From Petasospora fabianii (Eukaryota; Ascomycota; Saccharomycetes; Phaffomycetales; Wickerhamomycetaceae), in NCBI GenBank assembly GCA_022641835.1, contig CP048718.1, positions 434,001 through 498,000 of the forward strand: DNA of 64,000 bases, written 5' to 3'. Within the stretch, counting starts at the first letter, position 1. Each line of letters begins with the position of its first letter. Both the position numbers and the translations under genes were made by a program. The notes below the pieces were generated by a model. The model saw nothing but the letters and a program-made list of their open reading frames with translations. It was not told where the DNA came from and did no database searches. Below are positions 1 through 10,200 of this stretch, piece after piece.

Positions 1-676
1 AGCCTGTCTGATGGCGTAGACCTGGGAGACGTGACCACCACCGGTGACACGGACTCTGATGTCAACGTTGGCGAACTTGTCCAAACCAACGAGGACGAGT
101 GGCTCGTAAACCTTGAATCTGAGGATCTCTGGCTCAACGAGGGTGATTGGGGCACCGTTGACCTTGATCAAACCCTTACCCTCCTTAACGTGGGCAACGG
201 CGGTAGCAGACTTCTTCTTACCGAAGGTCTAAACGTGAATGTTAGTAATTGCTCGGGGTTTCAAAAGACATGTCACAGTAATTGAGAAGAGAAGAGGAGA
301 ACCATATTAATCAGGCGTTGATGTTGTGGTTCGACGTTGCTATGAGGGGTGATAATGATGATTGCAACACCGGTCTTTTTAAACGTGTGGACAGTCATTA
401 GGGAGTTCGAAAATGACAACTGGATGCGTTTTGTAGTGGATCCTTGGACTCGTCAAAAGGTGGGTTCGACAAATGTATTGATAAAGTTGCTTCAAGTTCA
501 ACTATTGGGCACTTGGTGGTTTTTGATTGAGAATTCGATATTCCCAGTATTGACATTGAAGATGGGCTGGCGGGAATCGGTAGCGCTGATGGAATGATCT
601 CTCTTTCTTATAGTCTGTGATGTGTTCACTCGCTAGAACGTACCTGGACACTCTTAACTGTTCTCTCGGTGGACAT
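1..676 (-). CDS. RPS16: 40S ribosomal protein S16 (uS9), 3' end outside window
   Basis: Small-subunit ribosomal protein uS9, whose C-terminal tail in the full protein reaches the decoding centre. Two exons are visible: exon 1 is 644-676 (11 codons, [11 protein letters not shown]) and exon 2 runs from 228 off the left edge (76 codons, starting [15 protein letters not shown]). The intron, 229-643, has donor GTACGT, branch TACTAAC at 241-247 and acceptor TTTAG; splicing is in phase 0 and recreates the S. cerevisiae Rps16 sequence almost residue for residue. The remaining C-terminal part lies outside the window. The gene is divergent from RPL13 across about 370 bp, as in S. cerevisiae. Confidence 0.95.
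229..643 (-). other. Spliceosomal intron of RPS16
   Basis: A 415-nt intron with donor GTACGT (638-643), branch TACTAAC (241-247) and acceptor TAG. The branch-to-acceptor gap is 12 nt. I looked for a box C/D snoRNA inside and saw none. Confidence 0.93.
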
Positions 677-1045
677 GGTTGCTGGTGTTGATGTGAGATA
701 TGTATAGGTGTCGTGCTTGGAGTCGGCCTGAACAAATTTGATTTTTGCGTTGAAAAAAAAAGGCGCGTGGAAAAGACGGCCAAATACGGAACTATTCGCG
801 GATTTTTAGGCTATGGCAGGTGGATCCAGGACGAGTTCGCGAAGAGACAGCGCGAAATCTTGTGACTGCTCCTACTACGACATCCAGACACCACCCACGC
901 GACGTCCCAAAGCGGGACTGGTTACGCAGCGATGTCCCGATTTTTCACGCTCGCGAACCAGCGACGCCCAAACAAAATTTCGTCAAAAGTTGAACACCAA
1001 CTCATATCGAAGGCTTGAAGAGGAGTTCAGCAAACAACAGACAAA
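677..1045. promoter_or_regulatory. Shared promoter of RPS16 and RPL13
   Basis: This 369-bp divergent intergenic region contains an A9 run near 750, several CGCGAA-type motifs (TTCGCG at 795-800, TTCGCGAA at 836-843, CGCGAAA at 851-857, TCGCGAA at 951-957) and a C-rich CACCACCCACGCGAC stretch near 890. The last is loosely Rap1-like but not a clean match. A reading frame of about 100 codons overlaps the region and has no recognisable similarity. Confidence 0.6.
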
Positions 1046-2000
1046 ATGGGTACGTTTTTACGCCAGGAAAGTTGAAGGAATCACAGAGTCAACGTATCCA
1101 CAAATGATACACCCAAAGACCACGTTATTTTGAGCGTCAGGGGCCGTTCCCAGGCCCTTGGCAAGTCACATATAAAGCACCCAACGACGGTTCAAGATCG
1201 ACTATGAACTCACATTAAACATATTATTTGTCTCTGGCACACAGCAATAACCACCCATGATTATCAGTTTAAATTGTTTGCTCACGGAGAAGATCCATTT
1301 TGAATCACCATAATCCCAACAACGTCATTTGATGCAGACTCTGTGGATCCAAGTTCCACTACAACTTCACAATAACTCAAGAATTGAATACTAACATCAC
1401 ATAGCTATCTCTAAGAACTTGCCTCTTTTGAAGAACCACTTCAGAAAGCACTGGCAGGAGCGTGTCCGTGTCCACTTCGACCAGGCCGGTAAGAAGGCTT
1501 CCAGAAGACAGGCCAGAGCTTCCAAGGCTGCTGCCATTGCTCCAAGACCACTTGACATCCTCAGACCTGTTGTCAGAGCCCCAACTATCAAGTACAACAG
1601 AAAGGTCAGAGCTGGTAGAGGTTTCACTCTCCGTGAGATCAAGGCTGCTGGTTTGACTGCTGCTTACGCCAGAACCATTGGTATTGCCGTTGACCACAGA
1701 AGACAGAACAGATCCACCGAGATCTTCGAGCTTAACGTTCAGAGACTCAAGGAGTTCCAGTCTAAGTTGATTGTCTTCCCAAGATCTGGTAAGGCTCCAG
1801 AGGCTGAGCAGGTTCTTTCTACTGCTGCTTCCTTCCCAATTGCTCAGCCAGCTGTTGAGTCTGAGCCAAGAGCTGTTGAGGTTCCAGAGCAGACTGCTTA
1901 CAGAACCTTGAGATTGGCTAGATCTGAGAAGAAGTACAAGGGTATCAGAGAGAAGAGAGCCAGAGAGTTGGCTGAGGCTGAGGCTGAGAAGAAGAAGTAA
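1046..2000 (+). CDS. RPL13: 60S ribosomal protein L13 (eL13)
   Basis: Large-subunit ribosomal protein eL13. Exon 1 is only four bases (ATGG, 1046-1049), as in S. cerevisiae RPL13A. Intron 1050-1404 has donor GTACGT, branch TACTAAC (1389-1395) and acceptor ATAG. Exon 2 is 1405-2000. The joined product starts [19 protein letters not shown] and is 199 residues, the same length as Rpl13A, with the lysine-rich AEAEKKK end. A start inside exon 2 at 1419 would lose the conserved first residues. The gene is divergent from RPS16 and convergent with RPP1A. Confidence 0.96.
1050..1404 (+). other. Spliceosomal intron of RPL13
   Basis: A 355-nt intron following a 4-nt first exon. Donor is GTACGT, branch is TACTAAC at 1389-1395, and the acceptor lies 9 nt after the branch, the shortest gap in the window. 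No snoRNA boxes were seen. Confidence 0.93.
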
Positions 2001-2480
2001 GCGGTGTTTCGTTCGTGACTAATTTATGTACAAAAGAATGAAAAAAAATGGGTTTGAAAATAAGAAAACTTGAATGTTGTAGCTTTTAATCGGTGCAGTT
2101 GCCTATCAGATGTGTCAAATGAACATTTCCGGGCCATTATAAAGTCCCATTGCCAACCAAAGGTTGTACGCTCATCTTGCAGAATCCGCATCGCGAGTTG
2201 GTACTAGTGTCACATAACCGTCTGACATAACAACTCAACCTCCTTATCGCTATCCGGCATTTGATAGTATAATTTGATTTAAGATAACTTGCAAGACACC
2301 TGAAAGTTTTCTCTACATTTAATTCAATTCGTATTCGTAAGCCTTGAAAACGGCATCATTATATTTTAGACCCTTCAGAACAACATATTACCAGTAGTCA
2401 GCAAAACATAGACACCGAAACCGAACAACCCAATAACGTCAAATACTTTCCTTTTGCAAATGATATTAAAAGGGAGGCGC
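2001..2480. other. Intergenic, RPL13/RPP1A 3' ends
   Basis: This is a 480-bp convergent intergenic region that must hold both 3' UTRs. It is AT-rich, with TATA- and AAT-rich patches typical of yeast polyadenylation regions. No gene or repeat is seen. Confidence 0.6.
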
Positions 2481-2804
2481 TTAGTCGAACAAACCGAAGC
2501 CCATGTCGTCATCGGACTCCTCCTTGGCTTCCTCCTCCTTCTCCTCAGCAGCGGCCTCACCGGCAGCCTCACCAGAAGCAGCAGCAACGGCACCACCGGT
2601 AGCTGAAGCAGCACCAGCAGAGAAGTTGGTGAGCAAAGCCTTGATGTCCTGACCCTCGAGGGCCTTGGAGAAGAGGTCGGCGTAGATACCCTCAATCTCG
2701 ATGTTGGCGACCTTGGTCAAAGCCAACAAGTTGTCGGCAGAGATCTCAATCTCGGCGTCAGCGAGGATCAAAGCGGCGTAGGAAAGAGCAGACTCGAAAG
2801 ACAT
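2481..2804 (-). CDS. RPP1A: 60S acidic ribosomal stalk protein P1
   Basis: Acidic P1 protein of the ribosomal stalk; P1/P2 pairs bind P0 and recruit translation GTPases. It has 107 residues (S. cerevisiae Rpp1A has 106). The N-terminal helical dimerisation region ([20 protein letters not shown]) is followed by an Ala/Gly-rich hinge, an acidic run and the universal C-terminus [11 protein letters not shown]. It sits beside RPL13 and RPS16, as RPP1A does in S. cerevisiae, which favours P1-alpha over P1-beta. Single exon. Confidence 0.95.
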   Translation of the reverse strand: MSFESALSYAALILADAEIEISADNLLALTKVANIEIEGIYADLFSKALEGQDIKALLTNFSAGAASATGGAVAAASGEAAGEAAAEEKEEEAKEESDDDMGFGLFD

Positions 2805-3215
2805 TGTGATAGTTTCAAGAATAATCAGTTTAAGCTGGGAAGCAGACTATTTCTTTGGAGAGCTTTCTAAAAAGCCCTCTCGCGTAGAGGGTTGGAAATT
2901 TCCATCCGTCTCGCGAAAAAAAATGTTTGAACGAGAGTGTGAAGGTGGTGTGCGGGTTTCTGGAGCCTTTGGATGCGTTAATGGTCACGTGTAGTGTGTT
3001 AGGGCAGTCGCGGTCCAAACTCTTTGTTCGTTTTCTCCCTGCGAGGCTGCGGAGCTGATGAGCTTATCAGATAAGCGCAGGTGTAACTTAATACAGACGT
3101 CTCTTTAAGTGGATGGTTTCTAAGGCACTTTTTTAGATCTCATAAACTAAGCATGTATCATATATAGGTTTTATCAAAGTGTCTTAAATAGTACAACACT
3201 ATCATCACACCAGTA
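2805..3215. promoter_or_regulatory. RPP1A promoter and SIP5 3' end
   Basis: Reading upstream of RPP1A there is a CGCGAAAAA stretch near 2911, a Cbf1-type E-box GTCACGTG at 2984-2991 and a Tbf1-like TTAGGG at 2999-3004. Cbf1 and Tbf1 sites are known ribosomal-protein promoter elements in many non-Saccharomyces yeasts. The rest is AT-rich SIP5 3' flank. Confidence 0.5.
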
Positions 3216-4499
3216 TCAACGGCCAGAGCTTGATTCTCTTCTCTTTCTTGTCTCCTCATCCAATAAACTGAGACGCATCGCCTCTTCAATCATACGCTGC
3301 TCAATATCAGCTTCATTTGTCTGGATAAGCATGCTGCTTGCATGGATAGCACTAGCAGTAGCAGCTCTTTTGGCCAGTTTGGCCTTTGCAGCAAGCAACT
3401 TGGTCTCCCAATCTGGTCTAATGTAGTCCGTTGAAACAACTGTTGGATGTGTTACGGGAAGGGAACCACGTCTAATGGAGACACTAGCCTTACGGAAGTA
3501 TTCTTCCTGCATTTCAAATGATGTGACTTCTTCATCCTCAGCGATGGCATTATCAGAGGTGGCAGTTTGCGGATTCTTGAATGAGCGTGGTGCGATGCCT
3601 CCAAGACCAGTTCTTATCTGTCGTGGTGCCTGATATGTTACACCAAAGTTCGGCGTTGCGCAATATGGACAGTTGGCAGGTTCACTCATCAACTCGTTTG
3701 GATCATTCTTCGTAGCATTTGGGTCATCATCATGGTCGTGTGGGAAATGTGGCTCGAGTCGCTTAATCTGAACAAAACATTCCGTACAGATGGCTTGCGA
3801 ACAACATCTTGAATAGTTCAGCCATTTTGGATAATAGAGGAAACAGATCGGACACTCTGCACAATTTCGATACAAGATTAACTTCAAATCCCTTGAAGCT
3901 GCTTGCTTGGATGTGGCACGCTCTTGTCTGTAGCGGTCCTCCTCTGCTTGTTGCCATTTGATTCTCTTGATTTTCAATTCCTTGTTGAACTTTTTGGACA
4001 AATGCTTTCTGAGCTCTTTTTTCGAAAGTTGGGTCTCATCGACAGCATCGGCATCATACTCGAGATCTTCATCCTCATCCTCAGCATCCTGTGGGAGAGC
4101 ACGCAACCGCGTGGCGTCCAACACTTCGATTAGTTCATCGTCTGTCCAACTGCTATTGTATTCCTGGAGTGGCGTGTAGAATGGAGCGAGTTTACGCTCG
4201 ATGATGGCTTCCTTAACTATGGAGATTGTGTAATCCAAGTTCAGGTTATACGTTCCGTATGGTGCCAAGTATCCACCATCAACGTTCTCGTCATATTTTA
4301 CCAGGAGACCCTGAGCATGGAGTTGCTTAAACTTTTCCCTTTCGGCACGACTCTGCTTCTTGCTAGCGAACGTAGAGCCATTTTTGATTTTGGCAGAGGG
4401 CACTAGGACGTTGATTCCCTGTACAAGGGAGTTTGTTCTCCTTCTAGATGGGGAAGACGTACTGCCTCTGCGTTCTTCTTTAGCGGGGACGTTTCCCAT
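3216..4499 (-). CDS. SIP5: SIP5-like zinc-binding protein (Snf1-interacting)
   Basis: Homologue of S. cerevisiae Sip5, described as an interactor of Snf1 kinase and of the Reg1/Glc7 phosphatase. It is 427 residues and single exon. The N-terminus has a possible myristoylation-type MGNVPAK, then a Ser/Arg patch. An acidic stretch ([16 protein letters not shown]) precedes a Cys-rich zinc module around residues 205-290: [14 protein letters not shown], a CC..CTEC group, then [13 protein letters not shown]. The C-terminus is Ala/Ser-rich, with a possible ubiquitin-interacting helix ([12 protein letters not shown]). Its place next to RPL13/RPS16 matches the S. cerevisiae chromosome XIII block. Confidence 0.85.
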   Translation of the reverse strand: MGNVPAKEERRGSTSSPSRRRTNSLVQGINVLVPSAKIKNGSTFASKKQSRAEREKFKQLHAQGLLVKYDENVDGGYLAPYGTYNLNLDYTISIVKEAIIERKLAPFYTPLQEYNSSWTDDELIEVLDATRLRALPQDAEDEDEDLEYDADAVDETQLSKKELRKHLSKKFNKELKIKRIKWQQAEEDRYRQERATSKQAASRDLKLILYRNCAECPICFLYYPKWLNYSRCCSQAICTECFVQIKRLEPHFPHDHDDDPNATKNDPNELMSEPANCPYCATPNFGVTYQAPRQIRTGLGGIAPRSFKNPQTATSDNAIAEDEEVTSFEMQEEYFRKASVSIRRGSLPVTHPTVVSTDYIRPDWETKLLAAKAKLAKRAATASAIHASSMLIQTNEADIEQRMIEEAMRLSLLDEETRKRRESSSGR

Positions 4500-5342
4500 G
4501 TTGGTATAGGGGGTGGGTGTATCAGAGAGCGGTGAGCAGGAGTGGTTATTGAGTGTTGCTTAAGGTCTGCAGAGGGCTCGCTGCTGTTGGCTAAGTGTCT
4601 GCGGTTTGATTGGGCAAGTTAAGGGCACTAACCGCCGGTTCTTGGATGCTGGCAGTATAGGCGTGTGAGTGAAGAGGACAGGGTTGGGTATGGGGTTTGT
4701 TTGCCGTTTGATCCCGCGTTTTAGCTTTCACCCGCGCGCAAGCACCGCCAACCGATCTTTGTTCACGACTGAACCCCCACTTTCGCCTAATTTTTAGCGT
4801 ATTATACAAACTGTTAATTATCAGGATAGGGCCACAACATGACTAAGTTATTCTGGCCAGCCAGAGGGAGTACAAGTACTGCGCTTTGTCTTGTCTCCCG
4901 GGTGAGATACTGCTGACTCAGACGACCCTCTCTAGGCCAATATATGTTACCTATGCGAAGTCCGGCCAAGCCGGCTGTGCTTTATCGCGCGCCCGACCGA
5001 GTCCGGGGAAAGTCTAACTGGTCAAGACAGATCTTGAGCAGTACAGGCCATCGAACTGGTGCCAAGTCTGGCAAATTTAAAAGAAGTGAAGTGTGAAAAA
5101 TTGTTCAAGATCAAATCCGACTACCTGGTTAGTGTCTGGTTAGTTCATGAACACTCGAACCACTAGGAGCAAAAATTGAACGGACATCGAATCTTATGCT
5201 CCAGAGTGACATGCATAACGGACAACGACACTACTTCGGCTTCACTCGGCCCTTGAAAAACAGCCAAGGACGACAGTTTACTAGATTTGCTGACCAATCA
5301 GAGAAATTAGAAGTGTAATAGGAGTAGCAAAAAGTATGACTT
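4500..5342. other. Intergenic between SIP5 and tRNA-Arg
   Basis: This 843-bp stretch includes the SIP5 promoter. I see GC-rich CCGG-containing patches (4960-5020), which could be zinc-cluster factor sites, and a short repeated GGTTAGT near 5126-5144. No convincing gene or LTR was found. A T5 run on the minus strand (5329-5333) just past the tRNA serves as its terminator. Confidence 0.5.
5329..5333 (-). terminator. RNA polymerase III terminator of tRNA-Arg
   Basis: Five T residues on the transcribed strand about 10 nt after the tRNA 3' end, the usual Pol III stop in yeast. Confidence 0.7.
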
Positions 5343-5435
5343 CTTCCCCGCCAGGACTCGAACCTGGAATCTTCTGGTTTCAGAAGTAACTACTTAAATC
5401 GTAGCCAGACGCCGTGACCATTGGGCCACGAGGAA
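5343..5435 (-). tRNA. tRNA-Arg(ACG) with a 20-nt intron
   Basis: The cloverleaf is visible on the minus strand: acceptor TTCCTCG pairs with CGGGGAA, the T arm is CCAGG-TTCGAGT-CCTGG, the anticodon stem is TCTGG/CCAGA and the anticodon is ACG (5400-5402), read as ICG for CGN codons. The mature sequence closely matches S. cerevisiae tRNA-Arg(ACG), which has no intron. Here 20 nt separate position 37 from position 38, the standard tRNA intron site. The gene spans 93 nt: 73 mature plus 20 intron. Confidence 0.93.
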
Positions 5436-5917
5436 CAGAAATCGGTTCCAGCGTCCGAATTAAAGATATTCATAAAGCTGTCTAGTGCCTGGGCAAAAAA
5501 TTGATGTCTGGTTCTACAAGACCACTCTATAGGGTTTCCTAGGGTGACTTTTGAGCTATTGTTTTCTTCAAATGTGGGTTAGACTCGAAATCAACGATAC
5601 TGCTTCTATTCCCTCTATTATAGCCCCCAATCATGTCTAGCTCACCGAATTCTTCAAGGAACGCACTCAAACACAAAATGAACCGACATCCAGCTAGATT
5701 ATCAATAGATTCCAGCACTCAGACTCTCACTTCACCTGTTATCAACGCCGCCCGCTGGCGATTGACAGAGCCCACAAAATTCGCGGATTATCTGGAGATG
5801 TTCTGGAAGAATCTGTGGGTGCCGCCCCTCAAGTTAACACACATGCAAACTTGAACAGCGACCAGAAGTTTCATCAACTCCACTTGATCAGACAAAGGAC
5901 GCTCCAAAACTATAACA
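5436..5917. other. Intergenic upstream of SGT2
   Basis: This 482-bp stretch contains the SGT2 promoter. A 73-codon ATG frame (5633-5854) ends 64 bp before SGT2; it resembles nothing I know and may only be leader sequence. No other feature is seen. Confidence 0.45.
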
Positions 5918-7000
5918 ATGTCCAACAAAGAAGTAGCGCATCTGATCATCAACTTCCTCAAGAACGCCGTCAAGGGTAACGAGGTCCCAGAGGATTACGT
6001 CGAGTCTCTCGATGTCGCTATCGACTGTATTGCCGACGCCTTCGAGGTCGCTAAGGATGATGATGAAGCTACCGTGAAGAAGGTCTTCCAGGGAAAGACA
6101 CTTCCTCAGATCGTTGATGCTGCTAAGAGTGACTCTTCAGCTGCATCTACCGCTGGCGCTGCTGAGGTGCCTGTCCACGTTGATGAGGCTGAGATCGATG
6201 AGGAAACATTGGCCAAGGCTGAAGAGCTCAAAATGCTCGGAAACAAGGCCATGTCCCGTAAGGACTTCCAGGAAGCTGTTTCCAAGTACACTGAGGCACT
6301 CGCACTTACTCCAAAGAACAAAATTTACCTCTCCAACAGAGCCGCTGCCTACTCATCTCTTCGTGATCAAGAAAGTGCCATCGCTGACGCTAAGGCTGCT
6401 ATTGAGATTGATCCAACCTTCTCAAAGGCCTACTCCAGACTCGGTCTTGCCTACTACGCCTCGGGTAAGCCAAAGGAATCCATGGAGGCTTACAAGAAGG
6501 GCTTGGAAGTTGAAGGCGACTCCCCATCTGACGCCATGAAGAAGGGTTACGAGACTGCCAAGAGTAAGGTTGAGTCCTCCCTCGATCTCGAGCAAAAGTC
6601 CACATCTGACGAAACTAGTCGTGAGGCCCCATCTTCTGCTGGTGCTGGTGCTGGTGCTGGTGCTGGTGCCGGTGCTGGTGGTATGCCAGATCTTGCCGGT
6701 CTTGCCAGTATGCTGGGCGGTGGTGCCGGTGGTGCCGGTGGTATGCCAGATCTCAGTGCCATGATGTCTAATCCAATGATCGCCCAAATGGCTCAGCGTA
6801 TGATGTCAAACCCAGACATGTTGAACAACTTGATGTCCAACCCAAACATTAGAGATATGGCTAACCAGTTCGGTAATGGAGGTGGTATGCCAGACATTGG
6901 TTCTCTCATGTCGAACCCAGCTCTCAGAGATATGGCTAGCCAGTTCATGAATCCAAATTCCGGCTCCAATGGTTCTAACGGTTCTGAAGGTTCTAACTAA
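5918..7000 (+). CDS. SGT2: Sgt2, TPR co-chaperone of the GET pathway
   Basis: Homologue of yeast Sgt2/human SGTA, a cytosolic co-chaperone that receives tail-anchored proteins and passes them to Get4/Get5 and Get3. It is 360 residues; S. cerevisiae has 346. Residues 1-75 form the N-terminal dimerisation domain that binds Get5 (KEVAHLIINFLKNAVKG). Three TPR repeats lie at about 98-205 (AEELKMLGNKAMSRKDF, NRAAAYSSLRDQESAIADA). The C-terminus is a Gly-Ala repeat (6639-6675) followed by Met/Asn/Pro-rich NPMIAQMAQRMMSNP and NPNIRDMANQF repeats, the substrate-binding part. In S. cerevisiae SGT2, TSR3 and DNL4 are consecutive, and all three occur here within 15 kb. Confidence 0.95.
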   Translation: MSNKEVAHLIINFLKNAVKGNEVPEDYVESLDVAIDCIADAFEVAKDDDEATVKKVFQGKTLPQIVDAAKSDSSAASTAGAAEVPVHVDEAEIDEETLAKAEELKMLGNKAMSRKDFQEAVSKYTEALALTPKNKIYLSNRAAAYSSLRDQESAIADAKAAIEIDPTFSKAYSRLGLAYYASGKPKESMEAYKKGLEVEGDSPSDAMKKGYETAKSKVESSLDLEQKSTSDETSREAPSSAGAGAGAGAGAGAGGMPDLAGLASMLGGGAGGAGGMPDLSAMMSNPMIAQMAQRMMSNPDMLNNLMSNPNIRDMANQFGNGGGMPDIGSLMSNPALRDMASQFMNPNSGSNGSNGSEGSN

Positions 7001-7200
7001 GAGTACGGATGATACCATGATACCATGATTGAGTTCATGGGATGAATGTTTACGACATAGGCGATTAATCCAATTCACTTCACGTACGTTTGACTTGTTT
7101 CCCACTAATCTAATACAATTCGTTTAGCATACTTACTACTTGCATGAAACTAGCGCTAATTTAATTCGTAAATCGTAGCATTCATAAACAAACACGTCAA

Positions 7201-10200
7201 TCAAGGCTTGAGAGATCTCAGATCTGACAAGCCCCTGCTAAGCATCATGTTCTGAAACTTCAAGTCTCTGATCTGCTTCTTAACATACTTCTTAGTCACA
7301 ATAGTTAGGAAGTCTGTTTTGAAGTTGAAAAAGTTGTTGACTTCCATCGCTATAGTCTCATGGTTAAACTTGAGGTCCCTATTCAACTCCACCAAACTCT
7401 TCTTCACACCTCTCATGCTCTCCAGAAGCTTTGCCTCATACTTGTGACGTTTCGACTCGATAAAATTAGAGAGGAAGGACGGTTGTGCTTTCTTTGATTT
7501 CTTTGATTGATTGTTTTGGAAACTTGTAACCATGGTGAGATCTTGGAACGACTCTTCATTGACATGAACAAGCCCTTCAACCTCCCCATTGGTGTGTGGA
7601 GTATTACCTTTCTTGTGCTCAACTTGCTTGAACTTCTTGTAGCTGTTGTTGAGTTCAATCAGCTCACCATAGAGCTTCCACCATCTAAAGATCTTGCTGT
7701 TGATCATATTATTCACCTTCAGAATGAGTTCATCACTAGCAAGGGACAGGTACAAGACAGACTCACAAAGCTCGCTATCAAACTCCAGTTCCTTGGACTT
7801 AGACTTCATGATACCAGCAACAAACTTCAACTCCTGGGAAAAGCTGCTGTCAGCTTCAGCAAATAGTGTCTCGGCATCTTTGACCTCAACAGCTTTGCGA
7901 GAATGAAAGTTCACAATTTTGAAGAGTTTGTCGTATGCTGTTCTGAGCTTGTTGAGCTCTTTCAATGAGAACTTGAGGAAGAAGTTGATTTCGCTGATCT
8001 CTTCAGGTTGCAAGAAGACTTCCTCTTTCTCAGTATGACCGTTTCTATCCATAGAATTACCACCAAGAATATCCTCGTGATAATTTAATACTCTGAGCTT
8101 AGTTCTCTGGGTCAACTCCTCCTTGTTATATGAAGGATCAGCCAGGAACTCCCAAAGAAGTTCATAGTTCAACAACGGAGAGTTCAACATAAATGCCTGA
8201 AGTGCAATGTTCAGATGGTCCACAATCTTGTTCAGCTTAAGCTTGTTGAACGTACCAAAGTTTAACAACATGTCAAAGTGCCTGAGAGTGTACTCCAATG
8301 GGATGAATGTGTTCGGGAACTCCATCTTCACAAGCATCACGAGGTGTCTGAATTCAGAAAACGCATGGAGGGTCTCATACTCTTGTCCATTAACACAGCC
8401 TCTGAGGGACAACTTCCAGAAACCGTTTTCAAGTCTCACTCTCATTACACCGATCTGCTTACCGGAACACTTCTGTACCTTGTCATTCAAGTACTGTAAT
8501 TCAATGACTTTAGATACCTGTGGGTGTTTGGCTTGGTCCAAGGCAGTGAAGAAGCTCTTGTCAGGCTTTGCCAGGCTTATCAATGGGTCATGAACAAGCT
8601 TCCTGGTGTTCTCAAGTCTATTGTACTTCGAGTATATCATGAGTGCGGTATATCCCTTCTCGTTCACTTCATTCACATTGATGCGATCATACTTCAGCAC
8701 GATATCAATCTTGGAATTCAAGATGTGGAGTAAGGTGTTCCCCCTGTTATCAATGTGATCTTCATAGTCAAAGACGCTCTCGTTTGACTTGTACCATTCA
8801 TCCACAACATTGAAGACAACCTCAATCAGACCAGAGTAATCAGCACAATCGTAGCTTCTGCATAGGGCAAACAATGGGGTTTGGCCATTCGCATCCTTTA
8901 GTCTCCAATCAATGTATGGTCCCAACTTGGGAATAAGCTCCTTATAGTGGAATAGATAATGACCAGCAGTTCTGCAATGCTGATCCTTAGCATTCAAGTA
9001 GTGGATCAATTCCTCTGTTGTGCAAGAGGAGAGGATGATCTCAGTAATCTCATCGATCATATCAAAGTTCTCACAGTTCAATGCCGCGCATAGAAGACTT
9101 GTATCGTTTATATTTCTATCCTGGATGATGTCTTCGAGTGGGAAAATCTCCTCGTAGTCAATGAGAAGCTTCCATGTATCGTAATCGTTGGACTGGATCG
9201 CTTGCATGAGTAAGGACTCTCCCTTTGGGGTACGACTCTTGAAAGACGAAGTCACTTCGTTAGTGTGGGAATCGGCAAGCTTCTTGAGCTCTAGAAGTTC
9301 CTTGTCGTCAATGCACGAGAAGACTCTCTTGTTCTGTTTGGAATAGGCCCTTAGTGCGGCTACGTTGGAGTCATCTCTCAGGTAGTAAAGGACACCTTCA
9401 AACGTAGAGAGTGAGTAGCCTGTGAGACCGACGTCAACGTTTTGGAAGGAGAAGTTCAAGGCGTAATAGAGATGGTTTTCAAGGTTTGATACACCAGCAT
9501 GAGAGATGACAACGAGTAATAGACCGACAAGAGTATCAGCGTCAACGACAATCTCATCAGTTGCTGAAAGAATGGAGACCGTATCAACAAAGACTTTGAT
9601 CTTGGAAATGGCATCCGTGGTGAGTTCCAGCTTTTTGAACTCTGTTACAGCCTTGGCAACTCTCTTCTCCAAAGCACACTGAATATCCAAGGTCAAATTT
9701 TCGGCACATGGAAGGGATGTTTGATTGATGCTTAGGTTCTCAATTTCACCATAGATACGTGACAAAGAGTCTCCATTCAAGTCACATAATTTTGACCAAA
9801 GCTTATCATACAAGTTCATTTCAACGTAGTTGTAAACGCACTCGTTCAAATCCAATTGAGGAGATTCATCCAACAGTGTTGATACAATGTCATCACTGAG
9901 TGTTTGGAAGATGAGAGATGCCGATTCAATGGATTTCATGAACATTTGTGTTAAACTGTCAGAATCGGGAACATCTCGTGTAGAGAATGACCTAAAGAGT
10001 TTTTCATATTGGGAGCCGACACTTCTTGAGATCAAGGGATACGTTCTCATGAGCTGTTCAAAGCGTACTGAGGGGATTTCGATAGAGCTAGAGAGGCTGA
10101 AATCTTTGGCAGTTGTGTCCAAGCGATTATCATCCACTTTGTCAGAGGGTGGTAGTAGTATGGCCCTCTCCACAGTGTTACTCGATGGAGCGATGAGGTT

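Noticed and set aside
813-1133. 106-codon frame between RPS16 and RPL13
   Set aside because: It overlaps the shared promoter, RPL13 exon 1 and its intron, and shows no family similarity.
229-1404. snoRNA in the RPS16 or RPL13 introns
   Set aside because: No paired C/D or H/ACA boxes with suitable spacing were visible on reading both strands.
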